A stretch of 64,000 nucleotides of DNA from Palsa-295 sp963781105 (GTDB lineage: Bacteria; Acidobacteriota; Terriglobia; Acidiferrales; UBA7541): assembly GCA_963781105.1 (NCBI GenBank), contig CAWAED010000001.1:124001-188000 (forward strand), in the 5' to 3' direction. The notes below the pieces were generated by a model. The model was not told the DNA's origin. It did no database searches and was given only the letters and a program-made list of their open reading frames with translations. Made by a program: the position numbers and the translations under genes. Every line of letters starts with the position of its first letter. Positions within the stretch are counted from its first letter, which is position 1. Of the stretch, positions 52,832-62,989 are shown piece after piece.

Positions 52832-55145
52832 ATGGCTTCGCCGGCACATCCGCCGTCGGTAATTCGTTTCGGAGCCTTCGAACTGGACGCTGCATGCGGC
52901 ACCCTGCGTAAGGGCGGCGTTTTGGTGAAGATGCACCCGCAGCCCTTCCGCGTCCTCCTCCTACTTTCCGAGTACCCCGGGCAAATCGTGACCCGGGACC
53001 AGATCCAGCGTTGCCTCTGGGGTGACAATACGTTCGTGGATTTCGAAGGCGGCATCAACTTCTGCGTGAGACAAGTCCGCGCTGCTCTCGGGGACGATGC
53101 AGACAAGCCCAAATACATAGAAACACTACCCCGCCGCGGATATCGTTTCATCGCCTCCGTCGGGAACTACCGTCCAGGGGAGCGCAGGATTGCGGACAAA
53201 CATTCAGCGCCGTCCGGGCGAGTCTACGAGTGGCTGCAAAGACCGCGAGGTGATTGGTTCTTGTGTTCCGCATGTAGAAGTCGAGGGCGCGAAGAGCCGA
53301 CGGACTTTGAACGCTTTGCGGGCGTGGCGACGTGTCGCTGTCACTGTGTTAGTAGTCGGAGTCGCCGCAGGGGCCGTCAGCTATGCCTTGCATCCATGGG
53401 CATTGCGCGCACGCCGGCCAAATTTCGAAGGCTTGCGTCTCACCAAGCTCACCAACAGTGGCAAGGCCGAAGATGTGGCCATTTCTCCCGATGGCAGCTA
53501 CGTCGTCTATTCGCAACGCGACCGGAGTGGCGTGGGAATTTGGGCCCGTCACGTTGAGAGCGGGAGCGAAGTTCAGATCTTGCCGTCAGAAGAAGTCGAC
53601 TTTCGAGGATTGACTTTTTCCCCGGACGGTAATTCCGTTTATTTCGTACGTACCCGCAAGGAGATTGGCGCATTCAAGGATCTTTACGCAATACCCCTGC
53701 TTGGGGGGCACGCGCGGCTATTGGCCGAAGACATCGATTCGCCCGTTAGCTTTTCGCCGGATGGTCGTCAGTTTGTTTATACCGAGGGTTTCGGTCCTCC
53801 GGATGGCAACAAGATACGAATCGCAAATGCAGACGGAAGTGAGAATCGTGTACTGGCCACGCTCGCTGGGACCTCCTCGAACTTCCAGGCCGGTGCTGCC
53901 TGGTCCCCGGATGGTCGAACGATTGTCGTTTCTCTGATGCTTCGTGGCGACAGATCGGGTTATGTACTGGATTCGGTATCGCCACTCGATGGAAGCGTTC
54001 GGGAGATCTTCTGGCGTCCTAGTGCAGTCGGCCGTCCGCTCTGGCTGCCCGACAGTAAGACGGTACTCATCGAGCTCGATGATTCCACTGGTCTGGGGCA
54101 GTTGTGGATAGTTTCCCTTCGAGGAGGTAAAGAGAGGCGAATAACAAATGATCTGGCCAACTGGGGCATTCGGATTGACGCGACGCGTGACGCCCAAACT
54201 GTCTCCGCGGTCCAGTGGTCTGTAGCCGCCAACCTTTGGTCTGCTCCAGTAACAAAGCTATCGCAAACTCAACAGATCACCAATGGCGAACTGCCGATGG
54301 TTGCGGCGGTCGCGAGGGCCGATGGCAAGATTCTGGCGGTGAGCGGAAACGACCAGCTCTGGATTATGAATAGTGATGGCACGGGACTCGCTCCGTTCTC
54401 GAATCTGCATGATGTGGCATCTCCCGTCGTTTGCGGAAATTTCGTAGTCGCGGCTTCATACTTGTCCGCTGCAGCTGCTACCCAGCAAGCAAGTCCTGGT
54501 ACCCTAAAGGCAACCAAGCTCGCCAGTGGACGTCTGATCGTTCAGCCGTCTTATCAATCAGGTGTAGCAGATATCATGCGAGTCGATCCGGACGGGCTGA
54601 ATCCGACCAAGCTCGCTACGGGCATTTTGTATTCTCCCACTTGCTCGCCTGATGGCGAGTTTGTTTTCTACATCTTGATGGGCGCATCGCAGAAAATCTT
54701 GCGAGTACCGATACAAGGGGGCAATTCAGAAATTGTCGGGGAAATACCCGGACAGACCATCCGCGGAACGATGCGTGCGTCGCCTAACGGGGAATTCCTT
54801 GCCTTCCCCTACGATCAGGATCGCCCTAAACCGGTGAGCAAGCTGGCTGTGCTTTCGACGAAACGGGGAGGGCACATTGTGAAGATATTCGATGCTCCCG
54901 CGGGCATATACCGCGAAAGCTGCTTGCGCTGGTCCACCGATAGCAAAGGCTTGCAGTATCTCCTTACCAAGGGTGACGTGACCAACATATGGGAACAGCC
55001 CCTCTCGGGGGGACCACCGAGGCAGATCACAGACTTCACATCCGGGCGCATCTTCGATTTCAACTGGTCCCGAGACGGCAAGTGGCTGGTCATGTCCCGC
55101 GGCGAAATCAGCAGCGATGTCGTTCTGCTAAGCAATCTCCGCTGA
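52832..55145 (+). pseudogene. Frameshifted winged-helix/PD40 membrane regulator
   Basis: The first frame from the ATG at 52832 (GGAG upstream) gives an OmpR-type winged helix (about 1-105; FGAFELDAACGTLRKGGVLV, TLPRRGYRFIASV), then goes out of frame. In another frame from about 53190 the expected remainder follows: a transmembrane helix (VAVTVLVVGVAAGAVSYAL) and many WD40-like/PD40 repeats (VAISPDGSYVVYSQRD, FSPDGNSVYFVRT, WSPDGRTIVVS) to 55145. The two halves make one protein of about 770 aa in this common acidobacterial family. One indel between about 53160 and 53250 separates them. The second half could still be made alone as a 651-aa product. Confidence 0.75.
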
Positions 55146-55550
55146 ACCGAAACTCGCTGAATTCTGAATGAGTTTCGTCTGAACCTGCCTATCAAGGTTC
55201 TCGCAAAAAGATCTCTGCAAGCGCCTACTCGAGCAACGATGGTCGGGAGACCGTCCCGATCACTGACGAATACGTCAGTTACGATAAACGTTAGTGCTCT
55301 ATCGGAGGCGCGTTTTCGCAAAAGCGTGCCGTCGGGCGAGGCGCTCTTCGCGCGTTCGATAGAGCCGTTTGAAGGGAGCCGCTGGCGGTTGCGGTGGATG
55401 CGGGCTAATAGCTGGAGTCGATCTAACGGCTATGGGAATTGAATCGTTTGTCGTCTGTAGTCCATTGATTTTGCACGGCTTAGGAAAATCAGACAAAAGC
55501 AAAAATCGTTGTTAAAAGCACTTCGTTGCGGCATAACGGGAGGAGCATAA

Positions 55551-55587
55551 CACGCGCAGCGTCCGCCGCGCCAGCGGCTTCGTTCAA
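55551..55587. repeat. Solo IS91-type element end
   Basis: CACGCGCAGCGTCCGCCGCG followed by CCAGCGGCTTCGTTCAA is the reverse complement of the end at 48449-48487 with few changes. No transposase is attached, so it is a remnant or a one-ended product. Confidence 0.6.
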
Positions 55588-55611
55588 ACGCCCTTGTGCT
55601 TACCAACTCAA

Positions 55612-55646
55612 TTTCACTTGGACGTATAGTCGCGTTATCGGACATC
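55612..55646. repeat. Dispersed palindromic repeat arm at an IS1111-like insertion
   Basis: TTTCACTTGGACGTATAGTC followed by GCGTTATCGGACATC. The opposite arm ATGTCCGATTACCGCGG lies beyond the element at 57028-57044, so the palindrome is split by the insertion. Confidence 0.6.
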
Positions 55647-55648
55647 TC

Positions 55649-56998
55649 TAACAATGTCGGCCCTGTCAAACCTTTTTTTAGCAGGGTTCTCCGCGTACTC
55701 CTCTGAAGAGTGGTCTTGTTCGTTTTGTTGGCGACGACCACGGCTCGTTTCGTAATCTTTCGGTCGGCTTCGGTCCGACCCAGACATCTCTTCGATCAAA
55801 ACTTCGACCATGATTACTTCTTCAAACTCCCTTTGCAGGGAGCGGGATGCCCAATCAAGTCCACGATGTTCTACCGCACACCATGTCCGATACCGAGCTG
55901 TCCCGCGTACGAACCGAACTCTAACGACGGTGAATACTCACAACCATTCCGCCACATCCAGTACAACCGAACTGCCAACCTGCGTCCCATCGCTACCTTG
56001 GCAATGTTTTTGTGCCGACGCAGCGCTAGGTGAATGTACCGACGCCTCCAGTCGGGATGGATACGCGCCGCTGCTTGGGCCGCCTCCACCAGCAAGAAGC
56101 GCAACAACGAACTACCTTGCTTGCTGATGTGCCCCAGCCGTTGCTTGCCAGCACTGGAGTCCTCACTCGGAATCATCCCCACATAGGTGCCGATCTGCTT
56201 GCCCCGTTGAAACCGTGCCGGAGTTCCGATGATCAACACGTAAGCCAGTGCCGTAAGCGGACCCACACCGGGATGGGTCATCAGTCGCAGTGCTTCCGGT
56301 CGCTTCCTGGCTTCCCGCTCGACGGCGGCGGTTAACTCCTCAATCGTCGGATTCAGGCGGTCCAGCAGTTCCAGCAACTCTTGCCGGCGCCGACTGGCCC
56401 AGGGAGCTAACGCGAGCTTTTCTAACTGCGCTCGCCCTTGTTCGCTGAACAGTTTTTTCTTCCAGCGATAACCCTCGTTCATGGCCAACGCCTGCAACTG
56501 ATTCATGATCCGCGTGCGCATCTGCACCAACCGATGCCGGTGCCACAGCAGTTGCCGCAGATCTCGATTCTCCGGACTCGGTATCCAGATTCGTGGAAAG
56601 TTATTTTCCCGCATGAGTCTAAGCAACAGGAGAGCATCATTGCGGTCGGTCTTCCGCTTCTTCACCCGCTTCGCCCTAATCTCTGCGGGATCGCCCATCC
56701 AAATCTCGCTGCCTAGTTCTGCCAGCAGTCGCTCGAACCAGCGTGAATATCCGGTAGCCTCCATTCCTACACGTACGCGGATTCCTCTCTTCTGCAGGTC
56801 CCGGTAGAATCGTTCTGCCTCGCCATCGCTGTGGTTTAACTGCTGTTCCCCACACTCACCGGTCTCTTCTTCAAAAAATGCAATTTGCTGAAAGCTCGGG
56901 TGGTAATCTACGCCTATCAACATGTTCGGCTCCTTTCTCCCGAACCTATGGTCGTCACGCAACCACAGTCTACTCGGGTCGAGGAGCCGACATTGTTA
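55649..56998 (-). mobile_element. IS1111-like element (IS110 family), third lineage
   Basis: 1350 bp with perfect 12-bp inverted repeats TAACAATGTCGG (55649-55660) and CCGACATTGTTA (56987-56998). One transposase gene; the longer noncoding end (about 210 bp) is downstream of it. It sits inside a palindromic repeat, the two arms of which flank it. Confidence 0.87.
55871..56923 (-). CDS. IS110-family transposase, third lineage
   Basis: 350 aa from the ATG at 56923 (AAAGGAG upstream). The DEDD domain shows LIGVDYHPSFQQIAFFEEET, RVGMEATGYSRWFERLLAEL and KTDRNDALLLLRLM; the C-terminal part has LMTHPGVGPLTALAYVLIIG and IGTYVGMIPSEDSSAGKQRL with the conserved Ser. It is distinct from the other two IS110-type lineages here. 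Intact. Confidence 0.93.
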   Translation of the reverse strand: MLIGVDYHPSFQQIAFFEEETGECGEQQLNHSDGEAERFYRDLQKRGIRVRVGMEATGYSRWFERLLAELGSEIWMGDPAEIRAKRVKKRKTDRNDALLLLRLMRENNFPRIWIPSPENRDLRQLLWHRHRLVQMRTRIMNQLQALAMNEGYRWKKKLFSEQGRAQLEKLALAPWASRRRQELLELLDRLNPTIEELTAAVEREARKRPEALRLMTHPGVGPLTALAYVLIIGTPARFQRGKQIGTYVGMIPSEDSSAGKQRLGHISKQGSSLLRFLLVEAAQAAARIHPDWRRRYIHLALRRHKNIAKVAMGRRLAVRLYWMWRNGCEYSPSLEFGSYAGQLGIGHGVR

Positions 56999-57040
56999 TG
57001 CAATCAAGTCCTGTCCTGGAACTCCAAATGTCCGATTACC

Positions 57041-57070
57041 GCGGTGCATTCAATGGGTCGACGCAACACT
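57041..57070. repeat. Solo IS30 terminal remnant
   Basis: GCGGTGCATTCAATGGGTCG followed by ACGCAACACT matches the outer right end of IS30 copy 1 (43899-43911) and its flank, but no transposase is attached. It lies beside the third IS1111-like element. Confidence 0.6.
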
Positions 57071-57161
57071 AAACTCGAACCCACCTTGCATTGAAAACAA
57101 AAGCTAAAATCGCTCGCAAGGGCCAGACCAGCCGGAACGCCGCCCTGGCTAGGCAGCGACC

Positions 57162-57189
57162 GGTTGAGCTGGCAGCGTTTATCAGGCGC
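57162..57189. repeat. Dispersed repeat arm, unoccupied
   Basis: GGTTGAGCTGGCAGCGTTTA followed by TCAGGCGC matches the left flank of the IS1111-like element at 40258-40281. Immediately after it, GCTAGCCGATTAGCGG forms a further short inverted segment. Confidence 0.55.
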
Positions 57190-57333
57190 TAGCCGATTAG
57201 CGGGTGATGATCCCTAGCCGCGGGAGTTATCTGGAAGTTGCGCACTGTTCGGACGTCACGTAGACAATACACGAATGCCGCCCGATCCAGGCGCCACGCA
57301 CGCGAAAGTTAGTGGAAAAGGAAGAAGGGTCAC

Positions 57334-58125
57334 CTATTGTTTCTCCGCCACATACTGGCTCGTGGTTCCGTGGAGTTTGTCAGTGATTGCGATGGTCATC
57401 GTCTTCCCGTCGGGAGCGACCGTCATGTGATATATGCCGATCACTTTCCCGTCGCGTTTGTCGGTTTCTTCGATCGAATTCTTGCCCAGTTTCTTCACCG
57501 ATACGCTCGTGGTGCCGGGGTCGCCCTTGTACGGTGCGTCCGTTCCATCCAGTTTGGCTGTGTAGCCTTGCCCGGTCGGATTGCTCATGGTCAAGGTATC
57601 GCCGTCCACCTTGTAGGTCAGAGAAAGCGCGTTCGCTGAGAGATCCTCCATCTTCCCAAACTTCCAAGAGCCTGAAATTGCGTGTGACCCGGCGGGACCC
57701 TTCGCCACGCGCGTCGCTTCGCCCTTGCCCGTGACTGGCTCTGCGTTGGTGGCACTGCTGTCGCTAAATTCAAACGTTGCTGTCTTGCCATCGGGCGAGA
57801 CCGTCACCTTCGACGTGGTGACGATCTTTCCATCTTTTTTATCCGTTTCCTCGATGGTGTGATCGTCAACCACCTTGACACTGACGCTGTCGTGGTAAGG
57901 ATCTCCGCTGACCTTCTGGTCCTGGCCATCGGCTTTGACGTTGAGGGGCGGAACGCACGTCTTGCATTGGTACATCCCGTCTTGCAGCAGGAAAACGTCC
58001 GGCTTCTTCGGCGCTTCGGCTGGATTCAGGTTAAACTTCCATGTGCCATCGAAGGCGCTCTGCGCCGTCGCCACAGCAGGCACGAACAGTGACACCAGCA
58101 GCCCAATCCATAGCAGCTTTTTCAT
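57334..58125 (-). CDS. Secreted protein with two homologous internal domains, function unknown
   Basis: 263 aa with AAGGAGG upstream. A signal peptide (MKKLLWIGLLVSLFVPAVATA) is followed by two repeats of about 110 residues. Each begins with a GTWKF/GSWKF strand and contains a SVSVKxxxxxxIEETDKxDGK segment and a TVxPDGKT segment (about 25-130 and 150-258). The first repeat has a CKTC pair, absent in the second. The pattern suggests a lipocalin-like or small beta-barrel duplicate. No enzyme motif is seen. It is a single gene between the third IS1111-like element and the SnoaL gene. Confidence 0.75.
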   Translation of the reverse strand: MKKLLWIGLLVSLFVPAVATAQSAFDGTWKFNLNPAEAPKKPDVFLLQDGMYQCKTCVPPLNVKADGQDQKVSGDPYHDSVSVKVVDDHTIEETDKKDGKIVTTSKVTVSPDGKTATFEFSDSSATNAEPVTGKGEATRVAKGPAGSHAISGSWKFGKMEDLSANALSLTYKVDGDTLTMSNPTGQGYTAKLDGTDAPYKGDPGTTSVSVKKLGKNSIEETDKRDGKVIGIYHMTVAPDGKTMTIAITDKLHGTTSQYVAEKQ

Positions 58126-58347
58126 CGCTTTAATCCTCCTTTGGATCGAAGTTGGATTTAGCTTGGCCGTGGGGAATTGACCGGAATATAGCCCTTTCCA
58201 GTTGCATCCACAATGCTTAGAAAAAACGCGGGGGATAATTGTCGGGAAATACGCATATCAACGGTCAGCCTGGTTCAGCCGACCGTAACTCTCGATAACT
58301 CGCCCAAGCGAACCACTACCTCAATTGTCCGATAAATGCTGCGTTTA

Positions 58348-58815
58348 TCAGGCACTTGAACCAATCTGCTTTAGGAGGGGCCCCGCTAGTGACCAAGCTG
58401 ACCAACTCACCAAAGCGACGACCCACGCCCCGGCTTGCCGGCGCAGTATCCAAAGATGGCTTCCGCTCGACTGTGTAGGTGAGGAATTCTCGCTCAGGGA
58501 GAATTCCGTCTTGTAGCTGGCGGTCAAGTAAGCAACCTCGGATGAACCTCGAATCCGGCGCTCGCTAATCTCGATGCTTTGAATTCTGGCGGTCCCACGC
58601 GCCATCAGGACTGAAACTGCCTCTCGCCCAGTCACAGGGCGCGCATCGGGCGGCCACAACTCGATGTCTTGGGCGCACAACGCCATCAAGCTGCGAACGT
58701 CCCCGGCGGTTTCCAATTCGAGCCACTTTGAATGGATCTGTTCGATTTCTCGGACTGCTTCTTCAGGAAGGCCACCCATACGCTGGATATTACCGAACTT
58801 TAGCTCCGGGAACAT
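58348..58815 (-). CDS. SnoaL-like/DUF4440 family protein
   Basis: About 155 aa from the ATG at 58815; no start has a good Shine-Dalgarno sequence, and a second ATG at 58779 also fits. Longer frames overlap the divergent kinase gene and are disfavoured. The pattern VREIEQIHSKWLELETAGDV, LCAQDIELWPPDARPVTGRE and LWILRRQAGAWVVALVSWSA is that of the NTF2-like SgcJ/EcaC/DUF4440 group, small dimeric proteins that bind or convert varied ligands. The stop codon lies beside a dispersed repeat arm (58326-58345), so the C-terminus may be shortened or altered. Confidence 0.75.
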   Translation of the reverse strand: MFPELKFGNIQRMGGLPEEAVREIEQIHSKWLELETAGDVRSLMALCAQDIELWPPDARPVTGREAVSVLMARGTARIQSIEISERRIRGSSEVAYLTASYKTEFSLSENSSPTQSSGSHLWILRRQAGAWVVALVSWSAWSLAGPLLKQIGSSA

Positions 58816-58952
58816 ATCCGATAACAATCGGGATATGGGTGCGCGGGGCGGCCGCCACAAGCTCGATTCGGAGCATCCGCCCAACTGAGTCCGTTCGTTG
58901 ACTTGCACGGGATCGCAGCCTAAGATTCCACGAAAGAGGCGATGCCTTGTCC

Positions 58953-61900
58953 ATGATTGGCCGGACGCTCGGCCATTATCGAATCGTTGAGAAGATCGGC
59001 GCGGGCGGAATGGGCGAAGTTTACCGCGCACACGACGAACAACTCGACCGCGACGTCGCGCTGAAAGTGCTGCCCAGCGGCACGATCGCTGACGAAGCTG
59101 CGCGAAAACAATTCCGCAAAGAAGCTCTGGCGCTCGCCAAGCTTAATCACCCCAACATTGAAACTATTTTTGAATTCAGCTCGCAGGATGATGTGGATTT
59201 CCTCGCCATGGAATTGATTACCGGCCGTTCCCTTAGCGCAACGCTGAAAGAAGGCCCGTTGCCGCAGTCTGAGGTTTTACGCCTTGGAGCGCAGTTTGCC
59301 GAAGGCCTCGCCGCCGCTCACGACCAGAGCATCATCCATCGCGACCTCAAGCCTGGAAATCTTTTTGTTACTCTCGACGGCCGCCTGAAAATTCTCGATT
59401 TCGGACTGGCGAAATTCGTCCATCCCAATCTTTCCGTTGACGCCACACAGAGTCTTGAACTCGATCACGGAGAAATTTCCGGCACTGTTCCCTACATGTC
59501 TCCCGAACAGTTGCGCGGGTTGCCCGTTGATCCGCGCAGCGACATTTATGCCGCGGGCGCCGTCCTCTACGAAATGGCCACTGGTGCGCGGCCGTTTCCG
59601 CAAACGCAAGGTGTGGAATTAATGGGAGCGATTCTCCACAAGACGCCACCCTCTCCGCGCGTCATGAATCCTCACGTCTCCTTGGCTCTCGAGCGCGTCG
59701 TGGCCCAGGCACTCGAAAAAGATCCGTCGCAGAGATATCAGTCCGCGCGGGAGTTGCGCGTCGCGCTCGAGGCTTTAACAGGCCCTTCCGAGCACGAACC
59801 GGAACCGCGCAGGGCCGGCAATGCGATCTCCCGCTCGGTGCTCGCGGCTTGCATCGTCGCGGTTGCCGTGATTCTTGTCGCCGGTGTGCTCTTCGCCGTC
59901 AATTTTCATGGATTGCGTGACCGGATTTTTGGGCACCACCACGTGGAACCAACTGAGGATGTTGCTTCGTCAAAGATGGCAATCAAAGCGAGGCGCTCGG
60001 TGGCCGTATTGGGTTTCAGGAATCTGTCGGGCCATACGGAGGACGCTTGGCTTTCGACCGCTTTCTCGGAAATGCTAACCATAGAGCTGGCTGCCGGAGA
60101 AAAATTGCGTACAGTCCCTGGGGAAAGCGTCGCGCAGATGAAAATCGATCTGTCGCTGCCAGATTCCGATAGCTATGGGCAGGAAACGCTTGCCCAAATC
60201 CACAAACATCTCAATGCAGATCAAGTCGTCACAGGCGCTTACCTCCGGCTCAACAAGAGCCAGGTGCGGCTGGACTTGCGCTTGCAAGATGCCGTCGGGG
60301 GAGACACTCTGGCTACCGTTTCTGAAACCGGAAGCGACCAGCACATTGATGAACTGGTGGCTCGAGCAGGATCAGTTTTGCGAGAAAAGCTCGGAATCGG
60401 CGCGGTAACGGGTGCCGAAGCCACAGCGGTGAAAGCTTCCTTACCATCGAATCCCGCGGCAACTCAACTCTACTCAGAAGGATTGACGAAGCTCCGTACC
60501 TATGACGTTTTGGGCGCGAAAGATCTGTTGCTGAAAGCAATCGCGGCTGACCCGAATTCCGCGCCCGCGCACGCCGCACTCGCCAGCGCATGGCTGGGAC
60601 TAGGTTACGACACCGAGGCGCGAAAAGAGGGCAAAAAGGCTTTCGTTCTTTCCAAGAATCTCGGTTTAGAGGACCGGCTTTGGATCGAAGCCCAATACAG
60701 GGAGTCGCTCCGGGAGTGGGACCATGCGATCGAAATCTACCGGACTTTGTTCGGATCTTTTCCGGACAATCTGGATTACGGGCTGCGCCTGGCAGGAGCG
60801 CAAATTTTCGGCGGGAAAATACCAGACGCGTTGGCTACAGTGGAAACGCTTCGCGCCTTGCCGCCCCCGGCACGCGATGATCCGCAAATAGACCTGACCG
60901 AAGGATTAGCAGCCGGCTTTATGGGCGATTTCAAGCGCCAGCAGGCAGCTTCTGTCAACGCCGTCGAAAAAGGTAAGGCGCGCGGAGCAAAGGGCGTGGT
61001 CGCGCGAGCGTTGCTGAATCAGTGCCAGGCGTTGACCAGCCTGAACGAGTTAAAAGACGCGGCCTCACCTTGCCGGGAGGCCGTGCGTATTTATGCCGAC
61101 GCCGGCGATCAAGTCGATTCCGCGAGGGCATTGATCTACTACGGCGTCGAACTCGATGACGCCGGAGATGCGGTGAGTGCCCGCGTCAAGGAGGAGGAAG
61201 CTCTTGCCATTTTCCGCAAGGCCGGTTTTATGAGAGGCATCGCGAACGCCCTGAACGACATCGCGATCATTCAGGAGGATCAGGGAGATCTTCGCGGAGC
61301 AATCCGGAATTACGCTGAGGCTGGAAAGATCAATCGGGATATTGGCAACACACTTACCACGTCCGCTGAAGTGGGCAACACCGGAGACGCATTTCGCAAA
61401 CTGGGGAGATTCGCCGATGCCCGCGAAGCATTTGAAGCGGCACTGGCCATCGATCGCGAAAAGGATAACAAGCGCAATCAGGTGATTTGGTATGAGAACT
61501 ATTCAACCTTGCTGTTCGTGCAGGGCGATTTGGCGGGAGCGAAAAAAATGCTGGACCAAATGGCCGCGCTACTACGCGAAAGCGCGGACCCCGCGGGTTC
61601 CGCCGGCTTACTCTCGGGCCAAGCCAGGATTCTTTTTGCCGAAGGTGACTTGGACGCGGCGCAAGCCAAGTACCAGCAGACGGTGGATCTTGGCAAGCAG
61701 TCGGGAGATGAAGACTCCGTCGCCCAAGGTCAGGTGGAACTTGCCAGAATTGCGATAGAAGAAGGCCGGCCCGCAGAGGCGGAGGCTCCCTGCCGCGAGG
61801 CGCTCAACGTGTTCCAATCTGCCCGGGATAGCGACAAGATTGTCTGGGGAGGTTCGGTCCTGGCCATCGCTTTTTTGACGCAAAACAAAGTAGCGGATGC

Positions 61901-62234
61901 ACAGGGCGAAATAGATTCCTTCGCGGCTTATCTCGCGAAGAGCCAGAATTACGAAACAAACATTCCCGCAGCCATCATGATCGCCCGGGTTCGAGCCGCT
62001 GCGGACCACTCCACCGAGGCGATGCCAAATCTGCAAGGCACGATTACAGAAGCGCACAAGCTTGGATTCATCCCTTTCGAGTTTGAGGCGCGTCTTGCCC
62101 AGGGAGAAATTGAAATGAAAGCTGGGAAATCCGCCGCTGGCAAGGCGCACCTAGCCTTCCTCGAAAAGGATGCCACCGCGAAAGGGTTTCTTCTGATCGC
62201 GCGGAAGGCGAAAGCTGCCGGAGCCAGAACCTAG
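58953..62234 (+). CDS. Membrane Ser/Thr protein kinase with TPR sensor region
   Basis: 1093 aa from the ATG at 58953 (a TTG at 58947 with GAGG at better spacing is an alternative). The PknB-like kinase domain (about 8-270) has the P-loop IGAGGMGEVYRA, VALKVL with the Lys, HRDLKPGNLF, LDFGLAKF and an activation segment ending SGTVPYMSPEQL. A transmembrane helix lies at about 294-318, then a FlgO-like domain (about 345-470; VAVLGFRNLSG, ADQVVTGAYLRLN) and a long TPR array (about 480-1080). This is a receptor-type kinase that may sense through extracytoplasmic TPRs. It starts 137 bp from the divergent SnoaL gene. Confidence 0.92.
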   Translation: MIGRTLGHYRIVEKIGAGGMGEVYRAHDEQLDRDVALKVLPSGTIADEAARKQFRKEALALAKLNHPNIETIFEFSSQDDVDFLAMELITGRSLSATLKEGPLPQSEVLRLGAQFAEGLAAAHDQSIIHRDLKPGNLFVTLDGRLKILDFGLAKFVHPNLSVDATQSLELDHGEISGTVPYMSPEQLRGLPVDPRSDIYAAGAVLYEMATGARPFPQTQGVELMGAILHKTPPSPRVMNPHVSLALERVVAQALEKDPSQRYQSARELRVALEALTGPSEHEPEPRRAGNAISRSVLAACIVAVAVILVAGVLFAVNFHGLRDRIFGHHHVEPTEDVASSKMAIKARRSVAVLGFRNLSGHTEDAWLSTAFSEMLTIELAAGEKLRTVPGESVAQMKIDLSLPDSDSYGQETLAQIHKHLNADQVVTGAYLRLNKSQVRLDLRLQDAVGGDTLATVSETGSDQHIDELVARAGSVLREKLGIGAVTGAEATAVKASLPSNPAATQLYSEGLTKLRTYDVLGAKDLLLKAIAADPNSAPAHAALASAWLGLGYDTEARKEGKKAFVLSKNLGLEDRLWIEAQYRESLREWDHAIEIYRTLFGSFPDNLDYGLRLAGAQIFGGKIPDALATVETLRALPPPARDDPQIDLTEGLAAGFMGDFKRQQAASVNAVEKGKARGAKGVVARALLNQCQALTSLNELKDAASPCREAVRIYADAGDQVDSARALIYYGVELDDAGDAVSARVKEEEALAIFRKAGFMRGIANALNDIAIIQEDQGDLRGAIRNYAEAGKINRDIGNTLTTSAEVGNTGDAFRKLGRFADAREAFEAALAIDREKDNKRNQVIWYENYSTLLFVQGDLAGAKKMLDQMAALLRESADPAGSAGLLSGQARILFAEGDLDAAQAKYQQTVDLGKQSGDEDSVAQGQVELARIAIEEGRPAEAEAPCREALNVFQSARDSDKIVWGGSVLAIAFLTQNKVADAQGEIDSFAAYLAKSQNYETNIPAAIMIARVRAAADHSTEAMPNLQGTITEAHKLGFIPFEFEARLAQGEIEMKAGKSAAGKAHLAFLEKDATAKGFLLIARKAKAAGART

Positions 62235-62340
62235 CAGCGAAACTGCATCCCACCTCGTTTGCGCTGGACCGCCGTCAGGAGACCACAACGAATGCGCAAA
62301 GCAAATAGCTTCAGAGTGGTGGCCAACTCCTGATTAGTTC

Positions 62341-62989
62341 TATAAAGGTAGAAGTCAAGAAAAAACACATCTCCTTCGGCTGGAATTTTTCTTGCTTCGC
62401 AGCCCACTTGATCGAGCGAGATGTTTTTGACCGGCTGCGCCATGTGCTCGGTTGCGGGGCCATGCGACCCCGTGGTTTGGGTTTTCTCTAGCAGCGGTTT
62501 GCATCGCTTCTTGGCGACGAAGCCTGTCCGTTCCGAAACCAACAAAGCAGAACGTGGTCAAATTTGGCGACCATCGTTCTATTTGGGACTCGTGGCCCCT
62601 AGCTTTTTCTGGTTATCCGAGAGGGCCTAAGGTCGCGTGAGAGACTGGGTGCCCAAGGCACACAGCGCCTAACTAACCAGCTGAGACTCGCTCTCGAACC
62701 AGAGTGTCTCGAGAACCCCACGGCCACCGCCAGAGAAATCCCCAGAGATGGAGCGCACTCGGTCAGAGACACTCAAGCTGTTTGTGGTTTCAGATGTTGG
62801 GCGTCGAAGCACACTCCTCTCTTCCACACGATCAGAACGATGGTGGCAATCTTCCTGGCCAGGGTCAGCCGCGACATTTCCTGTCGCAGGCCCTTAGCCA
62901 ACAATTCCGCATAGAACTCCGCGAAGGGGCCGGGCTTGGTCGCCGCGACGATCGCTGCGCCCTTGAAAAGATTTTTCAGATCGTGATTG
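62341..62989 (-). mobile_element. IS110-family remnant D (right end and transposase tail)
   Basis: It preserves the right-end repeat TATAAAGGTA (62341-62350), the long noncoding 3' region with its conserved core (about 62570-62630, minus), and the last about 70 codons of the transposase. Similarity to copies A and C stops at 62989, where an integrase tail begins. The left half is missing. Confidence 0.8.
62773..62989 (-). pseudogene. IS110 transposase C-terminal fragment
   Basis: The segment beginning NHDLKNLFKGAAIVAATKPG and ending with TLARKIATIVLIVWKRGVCF matches the last about 70 residues of copies A and C. Upstream codons in this frame (62990-63129) are not IS110 and are antisense to the integrase fragment. 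It is a truncated gene without activity. Confidence 0.85.

Larger units (their letters stand above)
55146..55648. other. Intergenic stretch with repeat remnants only
   Basis: No gene is supported. It holds a solo IS91-type end (55551-55587) and a dispersed palindromic repeat arm (55612-55646), the latter touching the left end of an IS1111-like element. Confidence 0.5.

Noticed and set aside
28350..58345. Dispersed GCGTTWAYC arms as integron attC sites
   Set aside because: attC core sites need GTTRRRY; the arms read GTTTATC, GTTAACC or GTTACCG, which do not fit, and no integron integrase was found.
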